This document shows positions 29,232 to 36,984 of a DNA stretch of 64,000 bases, one piece after another (position 1 is the stretch's first letter; each line of letters starts with the position of its first letter). The notes below the pieces were generated by a model that made no database searches, was not told where the DNA came from, and worked only from the letters and a program-made list of their open reading frames with translations. Origin of the DNA: Lachnospiraceae bacterium (lineage in GTDB: Bacteria > Bacillota > Clostridia > Lachnospirales > Lachnospiraceae); contig SVEH01000018.1 in the NCBI GenBank assembly GCA_015057455.1, forward strand, positions 1 to 64,000. Reading direction: 5' to 3'. Position numbers and translations under genes: made by a program.

Positions 29232-30662
29232 TCAATTATTTTTCCATAAAATACCTATTAAAACTGACACATCATCATTAACTATATTCCCCTCAATACA
29301 TTTTTCCATTAATATATCTGCTATTGTCTTAGGATTATTAGAATTTATTCCACTTAATACATCTTTTATTCTGCTAGTTGCCCCTATATAATCTCCCATA
29401 TTCTCTTCTAATCCATCTGTAATCATTACAACTATATCTCCTTCCTCTAGGAAATATTCTTGTTGATTACTATTACCATTTTCATAAACAATTTGATTAT
29501 TATAACTTTCCTCATACTCCTGTTTGTAACCCTTTGCATCTAATATACCTATTGGCAAAGAATTATACTCAATAATTTCTACTTTATTAGCTCTTTTTAT
29601 AAAACTTGGAGCCGCCCCATTTTTTATAAACTCGCATCTACCTGTATAATTATCTATCAAACATATATCCACTGTTGCATACATACTATTTTCAAAACTA
29701 TTAATATACATGGCACTATGTATCAATCTTACAGCTATTTCTTTTGAAAAACCTGCCTGTAATAAACTTTCTAACATTTCAATTAATTTCTTACTTTCTT
29801 CAAAGGCCTGCAATCCAGTCCCCATTCCGTCAGACAGTAACATAACTGTTTGACCACAATTATCTTTTAACACAGTGTAATTATCCCCACATAATATTTC
29901 GCCCTCTTTTTTCATTACTTTAAAATAAGTTTTAATTTGATACAAACTTTTCTGCACCAATACAATCTCACATAATGAATTTTTAACTGTTTCTCTTGAA
30001 TTTATACTTACTTCCATATCTTCTTTTAACACATTACTTATCAAGCACGCTATAAAACTACTCTTAATTACCTTTTTCTTTATTGTTCGTAATGTTATAT
30101 TTATTTCTTTCAATCCATGCTTATTTTCATAATAATAAACTTCTTTTACATATATTCCATGTTTTCTTAAAATCTTTCTTATTCCTTTTTCTACATCTTT
30201 ATCTAATGCTATTAAATTACTATAGTTTTGTCCTAACTCATAGATTGAACTAGCAATTTCATTTAATTGAATTGACATTATGTTTTTCAAATCATTTATT
30301 CTTTCAATCCATCTCAAATTACACCTTTCTATCTCAAATCCTGCATTAGCCTCTAGTAATAATCTGTCTATATTTTTACAACGAATAGCAAAATTCCTTG
30401 GCAAATCACTTATCTCTATTCTTCCAAGTTGTGTACCCTTATCAACTAATACATTGGCAGCTTTATAAGATGACTCTACTTCTTTTTCCCAGCATATATC
30501 ACATCTATCACACTTTCTACAATATTTGTAACTAATTTTTTCAAATACCCTCGTACTTCTTCCATAACTAATATTATGTTTCATTTCTCCATTAACTCTC
30601 ATATTGTGTGACATATCTCTTATAACATCTACATACTCTATTAATTTATTATATACTAACAT
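29232..30662 (-). CDS. spoIIE: Stage II sporulation protein E phosphatase without the membrane domain
   Basis: PP2C-type serine phosphatase that dephosphorylates SpoIIAA to switch on sigma-F in the forespore. The 476 residues match only the linker and phosphatase regions of typical SpoIIE (usually about 800 residues with ten membrane helices). A conserved cysteine cluster CRKCDRCDICWEKE lies near residue 47-60. Phosphatase motifs are VMLLSDGMGTGLQAFEESK, FIKNGAAPSFIKR and DIVVMITDGLEENMG. No hydrophobic segment is present and the 360 bases upstream encode no helices. The ATG follows GGTGGG. A Spo0A-type promoter lies at 30836-30868. Confidence 0.9.
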   Translation of the reverse strand: MLVYNKLIEYVDVIRDMSHNMRVNGEMKHNISYGRSTRVFEKISYKYCRKCDRCDICWEKEVESSYKAANVLVDKGTQLGRIEISDLPRNFAIRCKNIDRLLLEANAGFEIERCNLRWIERINDLKNIMSIQLNEIASSIYELGQNYSNLIALDKDVEKGIRKILRKHGIYVKEVYYYENKHGLKEINITLRTIKKKVIKSSFIACLISNVLKEDMEVSINSRETVKNSLCEIVLVQKSLYQIKTYFKVMKKEGEILCGDNYTVLKDNCGQTVMLLSDGMGTGLQAFEESKKLIEMLESLLQAGFSKEIAVRLIHSAMYINSFENSMYATVDICLIDNYTGRCEFIKNGAAPSFIKRANKVEIIEYNSLPIGILDAKGYKQEYEESYNNQIVYENGNSNQQEYFLEEGDIVVMITDGLEENMGDYIGATSRIKDVLSGINSNNPKTIADILMEKCIEGNIVNDDVSVLIGILWKNN

Positions 30663-30708
30663 TTCATCCCACCTACTTATTTATATTAAAGATTTTTGTT
30701 TAATTTTA

Positions 30709-30781
30709 GCTTTTATTTAATTTCAAATGATATTTATCTTTAAATACTTTTATTTGATTTTAAACGTTACTTAATTTTAAA
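30709..30781 (-). repeat. Degenerate repeats in the spoIIE leader
   Basis: On the plus strand, CTTTTATTTAATTTCAAA (30709-30726), CTTTTATTTGATTTTAAA (30747-30764) and GTTACTTAATTTTAAA (30766-30781) are near copies. They fall in the roughly 165-base untranslated leader between the predicted start site and spoIIE. The sequence is AT-rich, so chance contributes. Confidence 0.4.
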
Positions 30782-30835
30782 TAGTATTGTTTACTTATCT
30801 TAACAATTACGTCTACATAATAATACTAGTGTATC

Positions 30836-30868
30836 ATTATATATCATCTCTATTTACTTTTTTGTCAA
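30836..30868 (-). promoter_or_regulatory. Spo0A-type spoIIE promoter with a 21-base spacer
   Basis: Minus strand: consensus TTGACA (30868-30863) and TATAAT (30841-30836) are 21 bases apart instead of 17. In B. subtilis the Spo0A-activated spoIIE and spoIIG promoters have the same abnormal 21-22 base spacing. The plus strand over the -35 reads TGTCAAA, one base from the Spo0A box TGTCGAA. Confidence 0.75.
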
Positions 30869-30984
30869 AACTAGTAGAGTATAAAATTTTTTTGGAATAT
30901 CACATACTATTTCATAAAAAGATGAACTCTAGAATTTTTATTTGTAGTAAACCTACCGCAACAGATTAAAAGTTATTGTAATAC

Positions 30985-31016
30985 AAAAAAAGATGAGTAA
31001 TTTTCATTACTCATCT
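30985..31016 (-). terminator. Terminator of the tRNA-Met gene
   Basis: Perfect 11-bp stem AGATGAGTAAT/ATTACTCATCT (30991-31001, 31006-31016) with a 4-base loop, followed on the minus strand by six or more T residues (30985-30990). Confidence 0.92.
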
Positions 31017-31023
31017 CTCTAAG

Positions 31024-31097
31024 TAGCGGAGAACGGACTTGAACCGCCGACACTGCGGGTATGAACCGCATGCTCTAGCCAACTGAGCTACTCCGCC
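31024..31097 (-). tRNA. tRNA-Met (CAT), elongator type
   Basis: 74 bases that fold as a full cloverleaf on the minus strand: acceptor GGCGGAG with CTCCGCT, D arm AGCTCAGTTGGCTAGAGC, anticodon stem TGCGG/CCGCA around TTCATAC, and T arm with GTTCAAGTC. Anticodon CAT. The 5' end pairs G1 with U72, not the C1/A72 mismatch of initiator tRNA, so it is an elongator. A tRNA-Ile2 with the same anticodon is not fully excluded. CCA is not encoded. It has its own consensus promoter and terminator. Confidence 0.95.
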
Positions 31098-31111
31098 AAA
31101 CGACATTGACT

Positions 31112-31140
31112 ATTATAACTATGATTTTTTTAATTGTCAA
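31112..31140 (-). promoter_or_regulatory. Consensus promoter of tRNA-Met
   Basis: Minus strand: TTGACA (31140-31135), 17-base spacer, TATAAT (31117-31112), ending 14 bases before the tRNA. A weak hairpin AATTGAA/TTCAATT (31157-31175) overlapping the divIC stop, with T residues after it, may end the divIC transcript just upstream. Confidence 0.9.
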
Positions 31141-31173
31141 TAACTTTTTTATAAAAAATTGAAATTTTTTCAA

Positions 31174-31530
31174 TTAATTCTTTTCTACTTCAAAAATTAT
31201 CTCACCTGGATAAACCAATCCAAGTTTCTCTCTTGCAACTTCTTCTGCATATTGCTTAGTTTGCACATATGCTCTATATTCTTTTATATCTTCAATACGC
31301 TCTTCTTCTTCTTCATAATCTTCTTTAATCATTGCTAGACGCTTTTCACAAGCCACTTGCTCTTTCTGCAAAGATAACTTCTTATAATTAAGCATTACAC
31401 AAATAACTACAACAACTACTATTGTGCCTACTAACTTAATTCTATTCAATCTTTTACGAAGCTTATAATCTGAATCAATTTTTCTTTTTACATTTCTTAA
31501 AAAATACTTAAGCGCATATACATATTTCAT
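31174..31530 (-). CDS. divIC: Septum formation initiator, DivIC/FtsB family
   Basis: Bitopic divisome protein that works with FtsL and DivIB at the septum. Of 118 residues, a short basic cytoplasmic segment is followed by one membrane helix (GTIVVVVVICVMLNY, about 35-49). A coiled coil follows (about 50-90), then the family motif YVQTKQYAEEVAREKLGLVYPGE, where the late-septal GLVYPGE segment is typical. The ATG at 31530 follows GAGGGTG. It is downstream of yabQ, the standard Firmicutes order. Confidence 0.9.
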   Translation of the reverse strand: MKYVYALKYFLRNVKRKIDSDYKLRKRLNRIKLVGTIVVVVVICVMLNYKKLSLQKEQVACEKRLAMIKEDYEEEEERIEDIKEYRAYVQTKQYAEEVAREKLGLVYPGEIIFEVEKN

Positions 31531-31612
31531 ATATTCACCCTCTACCAAAATAAATCAAATTGTTTATGCAATTATTATACATCTTGAAATGTAATAAATC
31601 AACAATTTTTGG

Positions 31613-32020
31613 TTAGTTTTTTCTAATTTTTCTCGACCTTTTCCATATTTTATTCTCATTTTTCACAAATTTTCCAAAAATTGTTAAAATTCTTGAAATT
31701 TTGCTTGTAAAATATACAATAGTTGTTGAAAAAACGTGTACCAAAGTTGTACTAAGAATTTTATGATATATGATGCTTCCTAAGATTAACCCGACGAACA
31801 TAAAAAAGCGTACAACCCCATTATTGTTATTATAATTGAGTCGAAATATTTGTATGCCTATAAATATTCCATAAACAATATCCTCTATTGTAACAATAAA
31901 ATCCCTATGAATTATTAATCGGCGCAAAACTCTAAAAAGGTCATAGCTCATCATTAAAAAAAATCCATAAATTACACATAATTTAAAATATTCTAATTCT
32001 GCATTAATGACTATATCCAT
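31613..32020 (-). CDS. yabQ: Spore cortex biosynthesis protein YabQ
   Basis: Polytopic membrane protein required for spore cortex formation, acting in the outer forespore membrane in B. subtilis. The 135 residues show several hydrophobic segments (LCVIYGFFLMMSYDLFRVLRR, IVYGIFIGIQIF, VRFFMFVGLILGSIIYHKIL) and a basic C-terminal tail, in keeping with the family. The ATG at 32020 lies 6 bases after GGAG. It sits between yabP and divIC, the conserved location, which is the strongest support. Confidence 0.85.
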   Translation of the reverse strand: MDIVINAELEYFKLCVIYGFFLMMSYDLFRVLRRLIIHRDFIVTIEDIVYGIFIGIQIFRLNYNNNNGVVRFFMFVGLILGSIIYHKILSTTLVHVFSTTIVYFTSKISRILTIFGKFVKNENKIWKRSRKIRKN

Positions 32021-32100
32021 ATTGTTCTCCATTTTATAAATTCTATACATTTTCCATATATAAAATCCTATATTTTATACAAAGCAACTTCTATTTTTAA

Positions 32101-32379
32101 TTATCTAAATAATCTGGAAATAAGGTTTTTAGCAGAACTATCACTTGGACTTTTATCAGAATATATCATGGCATTTATTTTGCCATCTATTTCAACTAAC
32201 CCCTTCTCTAAATCTAATTGATTAATATTTAACTGTGCCCCTTTAATCAACAACCCACCTAATGTTGTATCTAACAACACTTCCTCTGTGTCAAAAGAAA
32301 TAACATTTTTCACACCTTGTAATTCCACATGCTTTCTATCATTCATTACACTTGTATGTCGATCATTTTTTAATTCCAT
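32101..32379 (-). CDS. yabP: Sporulation protein YabP
   Basis: Small protein needed for spore coat assembly in B. subtilis. The 92-residue sequence shows the YabP/YqfC-type core HVELQGVKNVISFDTEEVLL, LGGLLIKGAQLNINQLDLEKG and VEIDGKINAMIYSD. AGAGGG precedes the ATG. A strong terminator (32435-32472) separates it from rqcP, so it needs its own promoter in front of yabP-yabQ, probably sporulation-specific; TATAAT-like sequences are present but no clear sigma-E site was recognised. Confidence 0.9.
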   Translation of the reverse strand: MELKNDRHTSVMNDRKHVELQGVKNVISFDTEEVLLDTTLGGLLIKGAQLNINQLDLEKGLVEIDGKINAMIYSDKSPSDSSAKNLISRLFR

Positions 32380-32434
32380 ATAAACCCTCTTTGTTTTTAT
32401 ATAAAATTATATTCACTTAGTTTTTAAATTATAC

Positions 32435-32472
32435 AAAAAATACTCTATATATTTTATTTAATATATAGAGTA
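32435..32472 (-). terminator. Terminator between rqcP and yabP
   Basis: Perfect 13-bp stem TACTCTATATATT/AATATATAGAGTA (32441-32453, 32460-32472) with a 6-base loop, then six T residues on the minus strand (32440-32435). Confidence 0.88.
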
Positions 32473-32503
32473 AATAATACTCACCTAATAACTAGATCTA
32501 TAA

Positions 32504-32752
32504 TTATTTTTCATTTAGTTCTCTATACATTTCTGCTGCAGCTTCTTTCTTAACTACATTCTCTATGCTAAGAACTTCTACTGTCATTTCTTTTGTACCA
32601 AATTTAATACATATTTTGTCTCCAACTTTTACATTCAATGATGCTTTTGCTATCTTTCCATTTACCTCTATACGCCCTGCATCACATGCTTCATTGGCAA
32701 CGGTCCTTCTTTTTATTAATCTTGATACTTTTAAAAATTTATCTAACCTCAT
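32504..32752 (-). CDS. rqcP: S4-domain RNA-binding protein RqcP (YabO)
   Basis: Small S4-domain protein (82 residues) that, in B. subtilis, binds stalled 50S-peptidyl-tRNA complexes and helps RqcH add alanine tails in ribosome quality control. The S4 core is [37 protein letters not shown], followed by a GDKICIKFG strand. AGGAGG precedes the ATG. It lies between hup and yabP, the conserved Firmicutes position. Hsp15 (HslR) is the related Gram-negative name. Confidence 0.9.
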   Translation of the reverse strand: MRLDKFLKVSRLIKRRTVANEACDAGRIEVNGKIAKASLNVKVGDKICIKFGTKEMTVEVLSIENVVKKEAAAEMYRELNEK

Positions 32753-32791
32753 ATTCTCCTCCTAAAAATTTAATGCTAAGAATAAAAGACA

Positions 32792-32813
32792 AGGGATTGC
32801 CTAAGCAATCCCT
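32792..32813 (-). terminator. Hairpin after hup, weak terminator
   Basis: Perfect 9-bp stem AGGGATTGC/GCAATCCCT (32792-32800, 32805-32813). The minus-strand tail TTGTCTTTTATT is only moderately T-rich, so read-through into rqcP is likely. Confidence 0.6.
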
Positions 32814-32838
32814 AAATATCATATATTATATATATAAA

Positions 32839-33114
32839 TTATGCATTAACTGTCTCTTTAAGAGCTTTTCCTGCTTTAAACTTTGGAGCTTTTGATGCAG
32901 GAATTGTGATAGTTGCTTTAGTCTTAGGATTGATTCCTTGTCTTGCTGGACGATCTGCTACTTCAAAAGTACCAAATCCAACTAATTGAACTTTCTCTCC
33001 TTGTTTTAATTCGTCAGTTACTACATCGATAAATGCCTTTAAAGCACGCTCAGTATCTTTCTTTGTTAATTCAGTTTTTTCTGCCATTGCAGCGATTAAT
33101 TCAGTTTTATTCAT
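32839..33114 (-). CDS. hup: HU family DNA-binding protein
   Basis: Nucleoid protein that bends DNA as a dimer. The 91 residues start at the ATG at 33114 ([20 protein letters not shown]), 8 bases after GGAGGAGG. The family signature [20 protein letters not shown] covers the DNA-grasping arm, and [12 protein letters not shown] ends the protein. It has a consensus promoter (33195-33223) and lies in the spoVT-rqcP interval, as in many Clostridia. Confidence 0.96.
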   Translation of the reverse strand: MNKTELIAAMAEKTELTKKDTERALKAFIDVVTDELKQGEKVQLVGFGTFEVADRPARQGINPKTKATITIPASKAPKFKAGKALKETVNA

Positions 33115-33194
33115 TGTTGAATCCTCCTCCAATATAATGGTATAATCTGTTTGTTTGAAAACTCTAACTGTTCTGTTTCAAACTCTACAAGTTA

Positions 33195-33223
33195 TTTATA
33201 TAGCCCAACAGCCCTTTTGTCAA
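33195..33223 (-). promoter_or_regulatory. hup promoter
   Basis: Minus strand: TTGACA (33223-33218), 17-base spacer, TATAAA (33200-33195), about 80 bases before the hup start. Confidence 0.85.
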
Positions 33224-33309
33224 GCAAAAATATACAATTTTTGGTATTTCCCATTTTTTTTAACGCTTTTCGTTGTTTATTTTTGCATTAAACAAGCTTA
33301 ATCTGTATG

Positions 33310-33849
33310 TCATTCAAATTGTTTTGCCAAAAAAATAGCTGCACATTTTACTAACTTTTCTTCTAAATCTCCCATTTCTGAGTCTTTGTTATTCATAAAT
33401 AACACTGTACCTACCACATCACCACTAGATATTATTGGACATAAAATTTCATTTTTTATTTCCAATTCTTCATCTACTATTTTTATAAAATTTCTATCTT
33501 TAATATTGGCCCTTACTATTTTTCTTTCTAATGCAACTTTTTCTAATTCATGTGATATTGACTTTCCAATTAAGTTTTTTAGATTTCCTCCCTCAACTGC
33601 TATAATCTCGTCCATATCTGTTATACAAACTATTCCCCCTAGTTCACCAACCAAAGCTCCTGCATATTGTTTTGCAAAAAACTCCATTTCTCCCATTGGT
33701 GAATATTTTTTTATTCTTACTTCTCCCTCTCCTAATGTAAATATCTCTAACGGGTCGCCCTCTCTAATATTTAAACGCCTTCTAATTTCCTTAGGAATTA
33801 CAACTCTTCCCAAGTCATCTATACGACGTACAATCCCAGTTGTCTTCAT
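33310..33849 (-). CDS. spoVT: Stage V sporulation protein T
   Basis: Late-sporulation transcription regulator of sigma-G genes. Of 179 residues, the N-terminal 50 form the AbrB swapped-hairpin DNA-binding domain (TTGIVRRIDDLGRVVIPKEI, then IREGDPLEIF). The rest is a GAF-like domain (about 55-179) of the kind that tetramerises in SpoVT. AGGAG precedes the ATG. Length matches B. subtilis SpoVT, and the position near rqcP/yabP/yabQ is conserved. Confidence 0.95.
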   Translation of the reverse strand: MKTTGIVRRIDDLGRVVIPKEIRRRLNIREGDPLEIFTLGEGEVRIKKYSPMGEMEFFAKQYAGALVGELGGIVCITDMDEIIAVEGGNLKNLIGKSISHELEKVALERKIVRANIKDRNFIKIVDEELEIKNEILCPIISSGDVVGTVLFMNNKDSEMGDLEEKLVKCAAIFLAKQFE

Positions 33850-33992
33850 AACTTCTCCTTTCCCTGTAAATCTATACAGAGCCTTTACATATACATTCTA
33901 ATTTGCTTATAGTATCTGTAAATATACGAGAATTATTCATATTTACACTATTCTATCTATTAATTCTATTTTATAGTTCACATTGTTAATAT

Positions 33993-34781
33993 CTATATTT
34001 CTATTATTTTTCCTGCGTGTATATATTCTATTTGATCTTTCATTATACCTTTTAAATATTCATATTGTTCCACCCCTGTACAATGTCCTGTATAATATTT
34101 CGTTTTATATAATAACAATTCCTGTGCTGCTGCTTCTAATTCCACTCTTCCCTCTGTTGCAGGATCTAATTTTACAAAATGAAATCCTCCTACAAAAACA
34201 TCTGGCGCAAACCAATTCATTATATTTAATACTCCCTTATGAGAGCATCCACTTACCAAAATATTACGATTACAATTTATAGATAAATACATTTCATGTA
34301 AAAACTCCTCAGGTATCATATCTTGATTCTCTTTAGCATTTAATCCATATGGTTTAATCTCATATTTTAACGGCCTCTTATTGCATACACTAACCCTTAA
34401 CTCATCATCAATAATCTCTTCATTATCTACATACACTATACGACTATTATCTTTTAGCATTTTATCTAACCCAATATATTTATCTGTGCCATTATAATAA
34501 TCCCCAAATGCATCTTTGCTCATATATACTTTTGCCTTTGTATTTAATTCCAAAAAACACTTTAACCCTCCCCCATGGTCATAATGTCCATGAGATAGAA
34601 ATGCCATATCAACATCAGATAAATCTATTCCCATTTTCTTTGCATTATAAATATAAGCGTCACTTTGCCCCATATCAAACAAAATCTTATGATTTATTGT
34701 TTCTATGTACAAACTTAACCCATGCTCTGCTAATATATCCTCTCTATTTGACGTATCTTCGCATAATACTGCTACTTTCAT
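33993..34781 (-). CDS. Metallo-beta-lactamase-fold hydrolase
   Basis: A 262-residue MBL-fold protein with the dimetal motif LSHGHYDHGGGLKCFL near residue 60-75, and later histidines in SGCSHKGVLNIM and GGFHFVKLD/YYTGHCTG. It resembles the group annotated as dihydropterin ribofuranosylaminobenzene phosphate synthase-like hydrolases; the substrate is unknown. Its start lies 4 bases after the flavodoxin stop, with AAGGTG inside the end of the flavodoxin gene, so the pair is tightly coupled. It is not a flavodiiron protein: the metal motif is HxHxDH. Confidence 0.85.
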   Translation of the reverse strand: MKVAVLCEDTSNREDILAEHGLSLYIETINHKILFDMGQSDAYIYNAKKMGIDLSDVDMAFLSHGHYDHGGGLKCFLELNTKAKVYMSKDAFGDYYNGTDKYIGLDKMLKDNSRIVYVDNEEIIDDELRVSVCNKRPLKYEIKPYGLNAKENQDMIPEEFLHEMYLSINCNRNILVSGCSHKGVLNIMNWFAPDVFVGGFHFVKLDPATEGRVELEAAAQELLLYKTKYYTGHCTGVEQYEYLKGIMKDQIEYIHAGKIIEI

Positions 34782-34785
34782 ATTA

Positions 34786-35286
34786 TCACCTTACCACTGG
34801 CATATTTAAGTTATGTAGATTTTTTCTTGCAATTGCTATTTCTATATCATGAGATAGCGTTTCCCCACCTCTACCTTGTATAGCTATAGAATCTAATACT
34901 CTACATTTTGGAAGTTGTTTTCTTATCTCTGCATCTACAATTCCTTTTCCACCCTTGCCATGTGTCACAAATGGTACAACTATTTTATACTCTATCTTGT
35001 ACTCATCTAAGAAAGTTGCTATTGGTGGAGCATATTTATCCAACCAGTTTGGACTTCCTATAAAAATCATATCATATTTATCAAAGTCTATATCTAAATC
35101 ATATATTTCTGGTTTATAATTACTCTTTATTTCTTTTATACCCTTTGCTAAAACTTTCTCATAATCTTTAGCATATGCCTTAATTGGCTTTATCTCTTGT
35201 ATATCTGCTTTCATTTGCTTTGCAATCTCTTTTGCTACAACCTTAGTGTTATTTGTTACTGAAAAATATAAAACTAAACTTCTCAT
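34786..35286 (-). CDS. Flavodoxin family protein
   Basis: Small FMN electron carrier or flavodoxin-like oxidoreductase, 166 residues. The phosphate-binding loop is LYFSVTNNTKVVAKEIAKQ at the N terminus; FIGSPNWLDKYAPPIATFLDEY and VVPFVTHGKGGKGIVDAEI mark the other two flavin-contact loops. The start at 35286 (MRSLVLYFSV) follows GGGAGG. It resembles the flavodoxin_4-type family common in gut Clostridia, coupled to the MBL-fold gene. Confidence 0.85.
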   Translation of the reverse strand: MRSLVLYFSVTNNTKVVAKEIAKQMKADIQEIKPIKAYAKDYEKVLAKGIKEIKSNYKPEIYDLDIDFDKYDMIFIGSPNWLDKYAPPIATFLDEYKIEYKIVVPFVTHGKGGKGIVDAEIRKQLPKCRVLDSIAIQGRGGETLSHDIEIAIARKNLHNLNMPVVR

Positions 35287-35467
35287 AAACATACCTCCCA
35301 ATAAAATAGTGTGCTAAAAAACTAATATCGTCACTTTTCCACATATTACCAATATTATTAAATTTAATTTCTTTCAAGTAATTTCATTGCATATACTCCA
35401 AATAATATTTATAATAGTAATGTTTGTATAAATTAACTTTTATATACATACATTGGAGGTTGTAAAT

Positions 35468-36796
35468 ATGTTTTTTACTAATAGAAAAAATGCTCTAATA
35501 TGTCTTTTGACAACTTTAGTATTGAGCTTAATTTTATATACATTTTTAATATTTAATGTAACTCATGTAAGTATCTTATATTTTCCCGTTGTAATTCTTG
35601 TATTTTTAGCTATATACAATGTAAAACTGCTATTTAATTTATATACAACAGGATATCTTTTATGTACATCTATATACATAATTTTTATTTTATTAAAATC
35701 CCGTCATAATCTAACTTTACTAGAAGTTACTAACTATGGCTTTCTATCAAATATATTATTTGCACTTATACTAGTACTTATTATATGCGTATACTTTTTT
35801 CATATTCAGCAGTACATAATAAGTCGCAATAACAAAATATCAAATAATATTTCAGAAAACACTACCAATTCTATCACTGATTACAACAGTAACACTGACA
35901 CTAGCAACGATAATACTAATATGTGCAATAGCTCAAAAAGCGATATTAAACCTATAGATATGATTAAAAACCAATCCTTTACAGACCAACTTAATGTAGC
36001 ACTTACTTCAAACAGTATAGCAATGCCTATAATATCCAACATAACATATACCCACATAAATGGTGCTAATGAACATAACAATAGCTATGATGTAACAGCC
36101 GTTATTAAATCTAATTCTAAATCTATATATAATCTATCTACTGATTTGAAAAATGATATAGAAAATGTATATTCATTATGTAATAACGTAAACAAACATA
36201 CTTTAAATTTAAAAGAATCGATATTAGACTGTGAAGCATTCATTAAAGATTTATCTCGTTATAATTTTAATTTATCATCTTCACATAATAACATTCAAAT
36301 AGACCTTAAAAAAGCAAATGATTCAACAAATGCATTAAAAGAACTTTTAATTAAACTTGAAAACTTATCAGTTATAACTACACATTTAGCAAATAAAACA
36401 ACACTAGAAAAAACATATACTCAAACTAATAATGATGTTTTAGATTTTATCTCAAAAGAATTTAATTCATATGCTAACGAAATACGCCGAGCAATAATTC
36501 AGATGTCATCTATATTTAATGACTTTGAAAAATCATATGCTCAATGCAATAATGAAATAAAGCATAATGGAGATTTAATAGCATCTTATGGTTTAACATT
36601 AAAACAATTTAATAATACACTTACTGATATTACTCATAATTTAAATTGTATTGTTAGATCTACAGATTCTATTGATACTACAATAACGCGTTCAAAAATC
36701 AATACTCGACACCTTGTAGCAGACGCTTCAGAATTACGCGCAAATGTATCACATTTTGCTAAGACATCCTATTCTATTAGTAAGCTTAGTAAATAA
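35468..36796 (+). CDS. Membrane protein with a long helical C-terminal half, resembling a diverged chemoreceptor
   Basis: A 442-residue protein with four predicted membrane helices (about 9-30, 35-52, 57-77, 92-112), an Asn/Ser-rich linker (120-165) and a helical C-terminal half. The segment SKEFNSYANEIRRAIIQMSS and the ending VADASELRANVSHFAK recall the ends of chemoreceptor signalling domains, but the invariant hairpin tip (EAARAGE) is absent. I do not recognise a family. The ATG follows GGAGG with an 8-base gap. It is on the plus strand against the trend, unusually Asn-rich, and monocistronic. It could be a decayed receptor or a scaffold. Confidence 0.6.
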   Translation: MFFTNRKNALICLLTTLVLSLILYTFLIFNVTHVSILYFPVVILVFLAIYNVKLLFNLYTTGYLLCTSIYIIFILLKSRHNLTLLEVTNYGFLSNILFALILVLIICVYFFHIQQYIISRNNKISNNISENTTNSITDYNSNTDTSNDNTNMCNSSKSDIKPIDMIKNQSFTDQLNVALTSNSIAMPIISNITYTHINGANEHNNSYDVTAVIKSNSKSIYNLSTDLKNDIENVYSLCNNVNKHTLNLKESILDCEAFIKDLSRYNFNLSSSHNNIQIDLKKANDSTNALKELLIKLENLSVITTHLANKTTLEKTYTQTNNDVLDFISKEFNSYANEIRRAIIQMSSIFNDFEKSYAQCNNEIKHNGDLIASYGLTLKQFNNTLTDITHNLNCIVRSTDSIDTTITRSKINTRHLVADASELRANVSHFAKTSYSISKLSK

Positions 36797-36871
36797 CATC
36801 ATTGTAAGCTATTTTATAAGGACTGCAAAAACATTTATTAAAAATGTAGCTAAAGTAAACAGACGAAATAT

Positions 36872-36984
36872 AAAATAAAAAAGGTACTCCAATGGGGTTA
36901 GAGTACCTGGTATTCACAATAGATTCCGTTTCTATTGCGTAGGGGTTATCAATTTAGACTAAGGGGTTATCTAAATCAATTTAC
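36872..36984 (-). ncRNA. Predicted small RNA with C-rich loops
   Basis: Between convergent genes, the minus strand has a TATAAT (36994-36989), no good -35, then three stem-loops. Hairpin 1 is ATTTAGA/TCTAAAT (36976-36970, 36958-36952) with loop TAACCCCTTAG. Hairpin 2 is CAATAGA/TCTATTG (36937-36931, 36923-36917). The terminator is AGGTACTC/GAGTACCT (36908-36901, 36889-36882) with loop TAACCCCATTG and a T tract. A third AACCCC (36947-36942) lies between hairpins 1 and 2. AACCCC loops could pair with G-rich Shine-Dalgarno sites. Length about 110 bases. The remainder of 36797-37223 is AT-rich without features. Confidence 0.6.

Noticed and set aside
34781-34786. Split flavodiiron protein from the MBL-fold and flavodoxin genes
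   Set aside because: The metal motif is HGHYDHGG, the hydrolase type, not the HxExD type of flavodiiron proteins.
36883-36908. Terminator of the plus-strand receptor-like gene
   Set aside because: The T tract follows the stem only on the minus strand; on the plus strand it precedes the stem as A residues.
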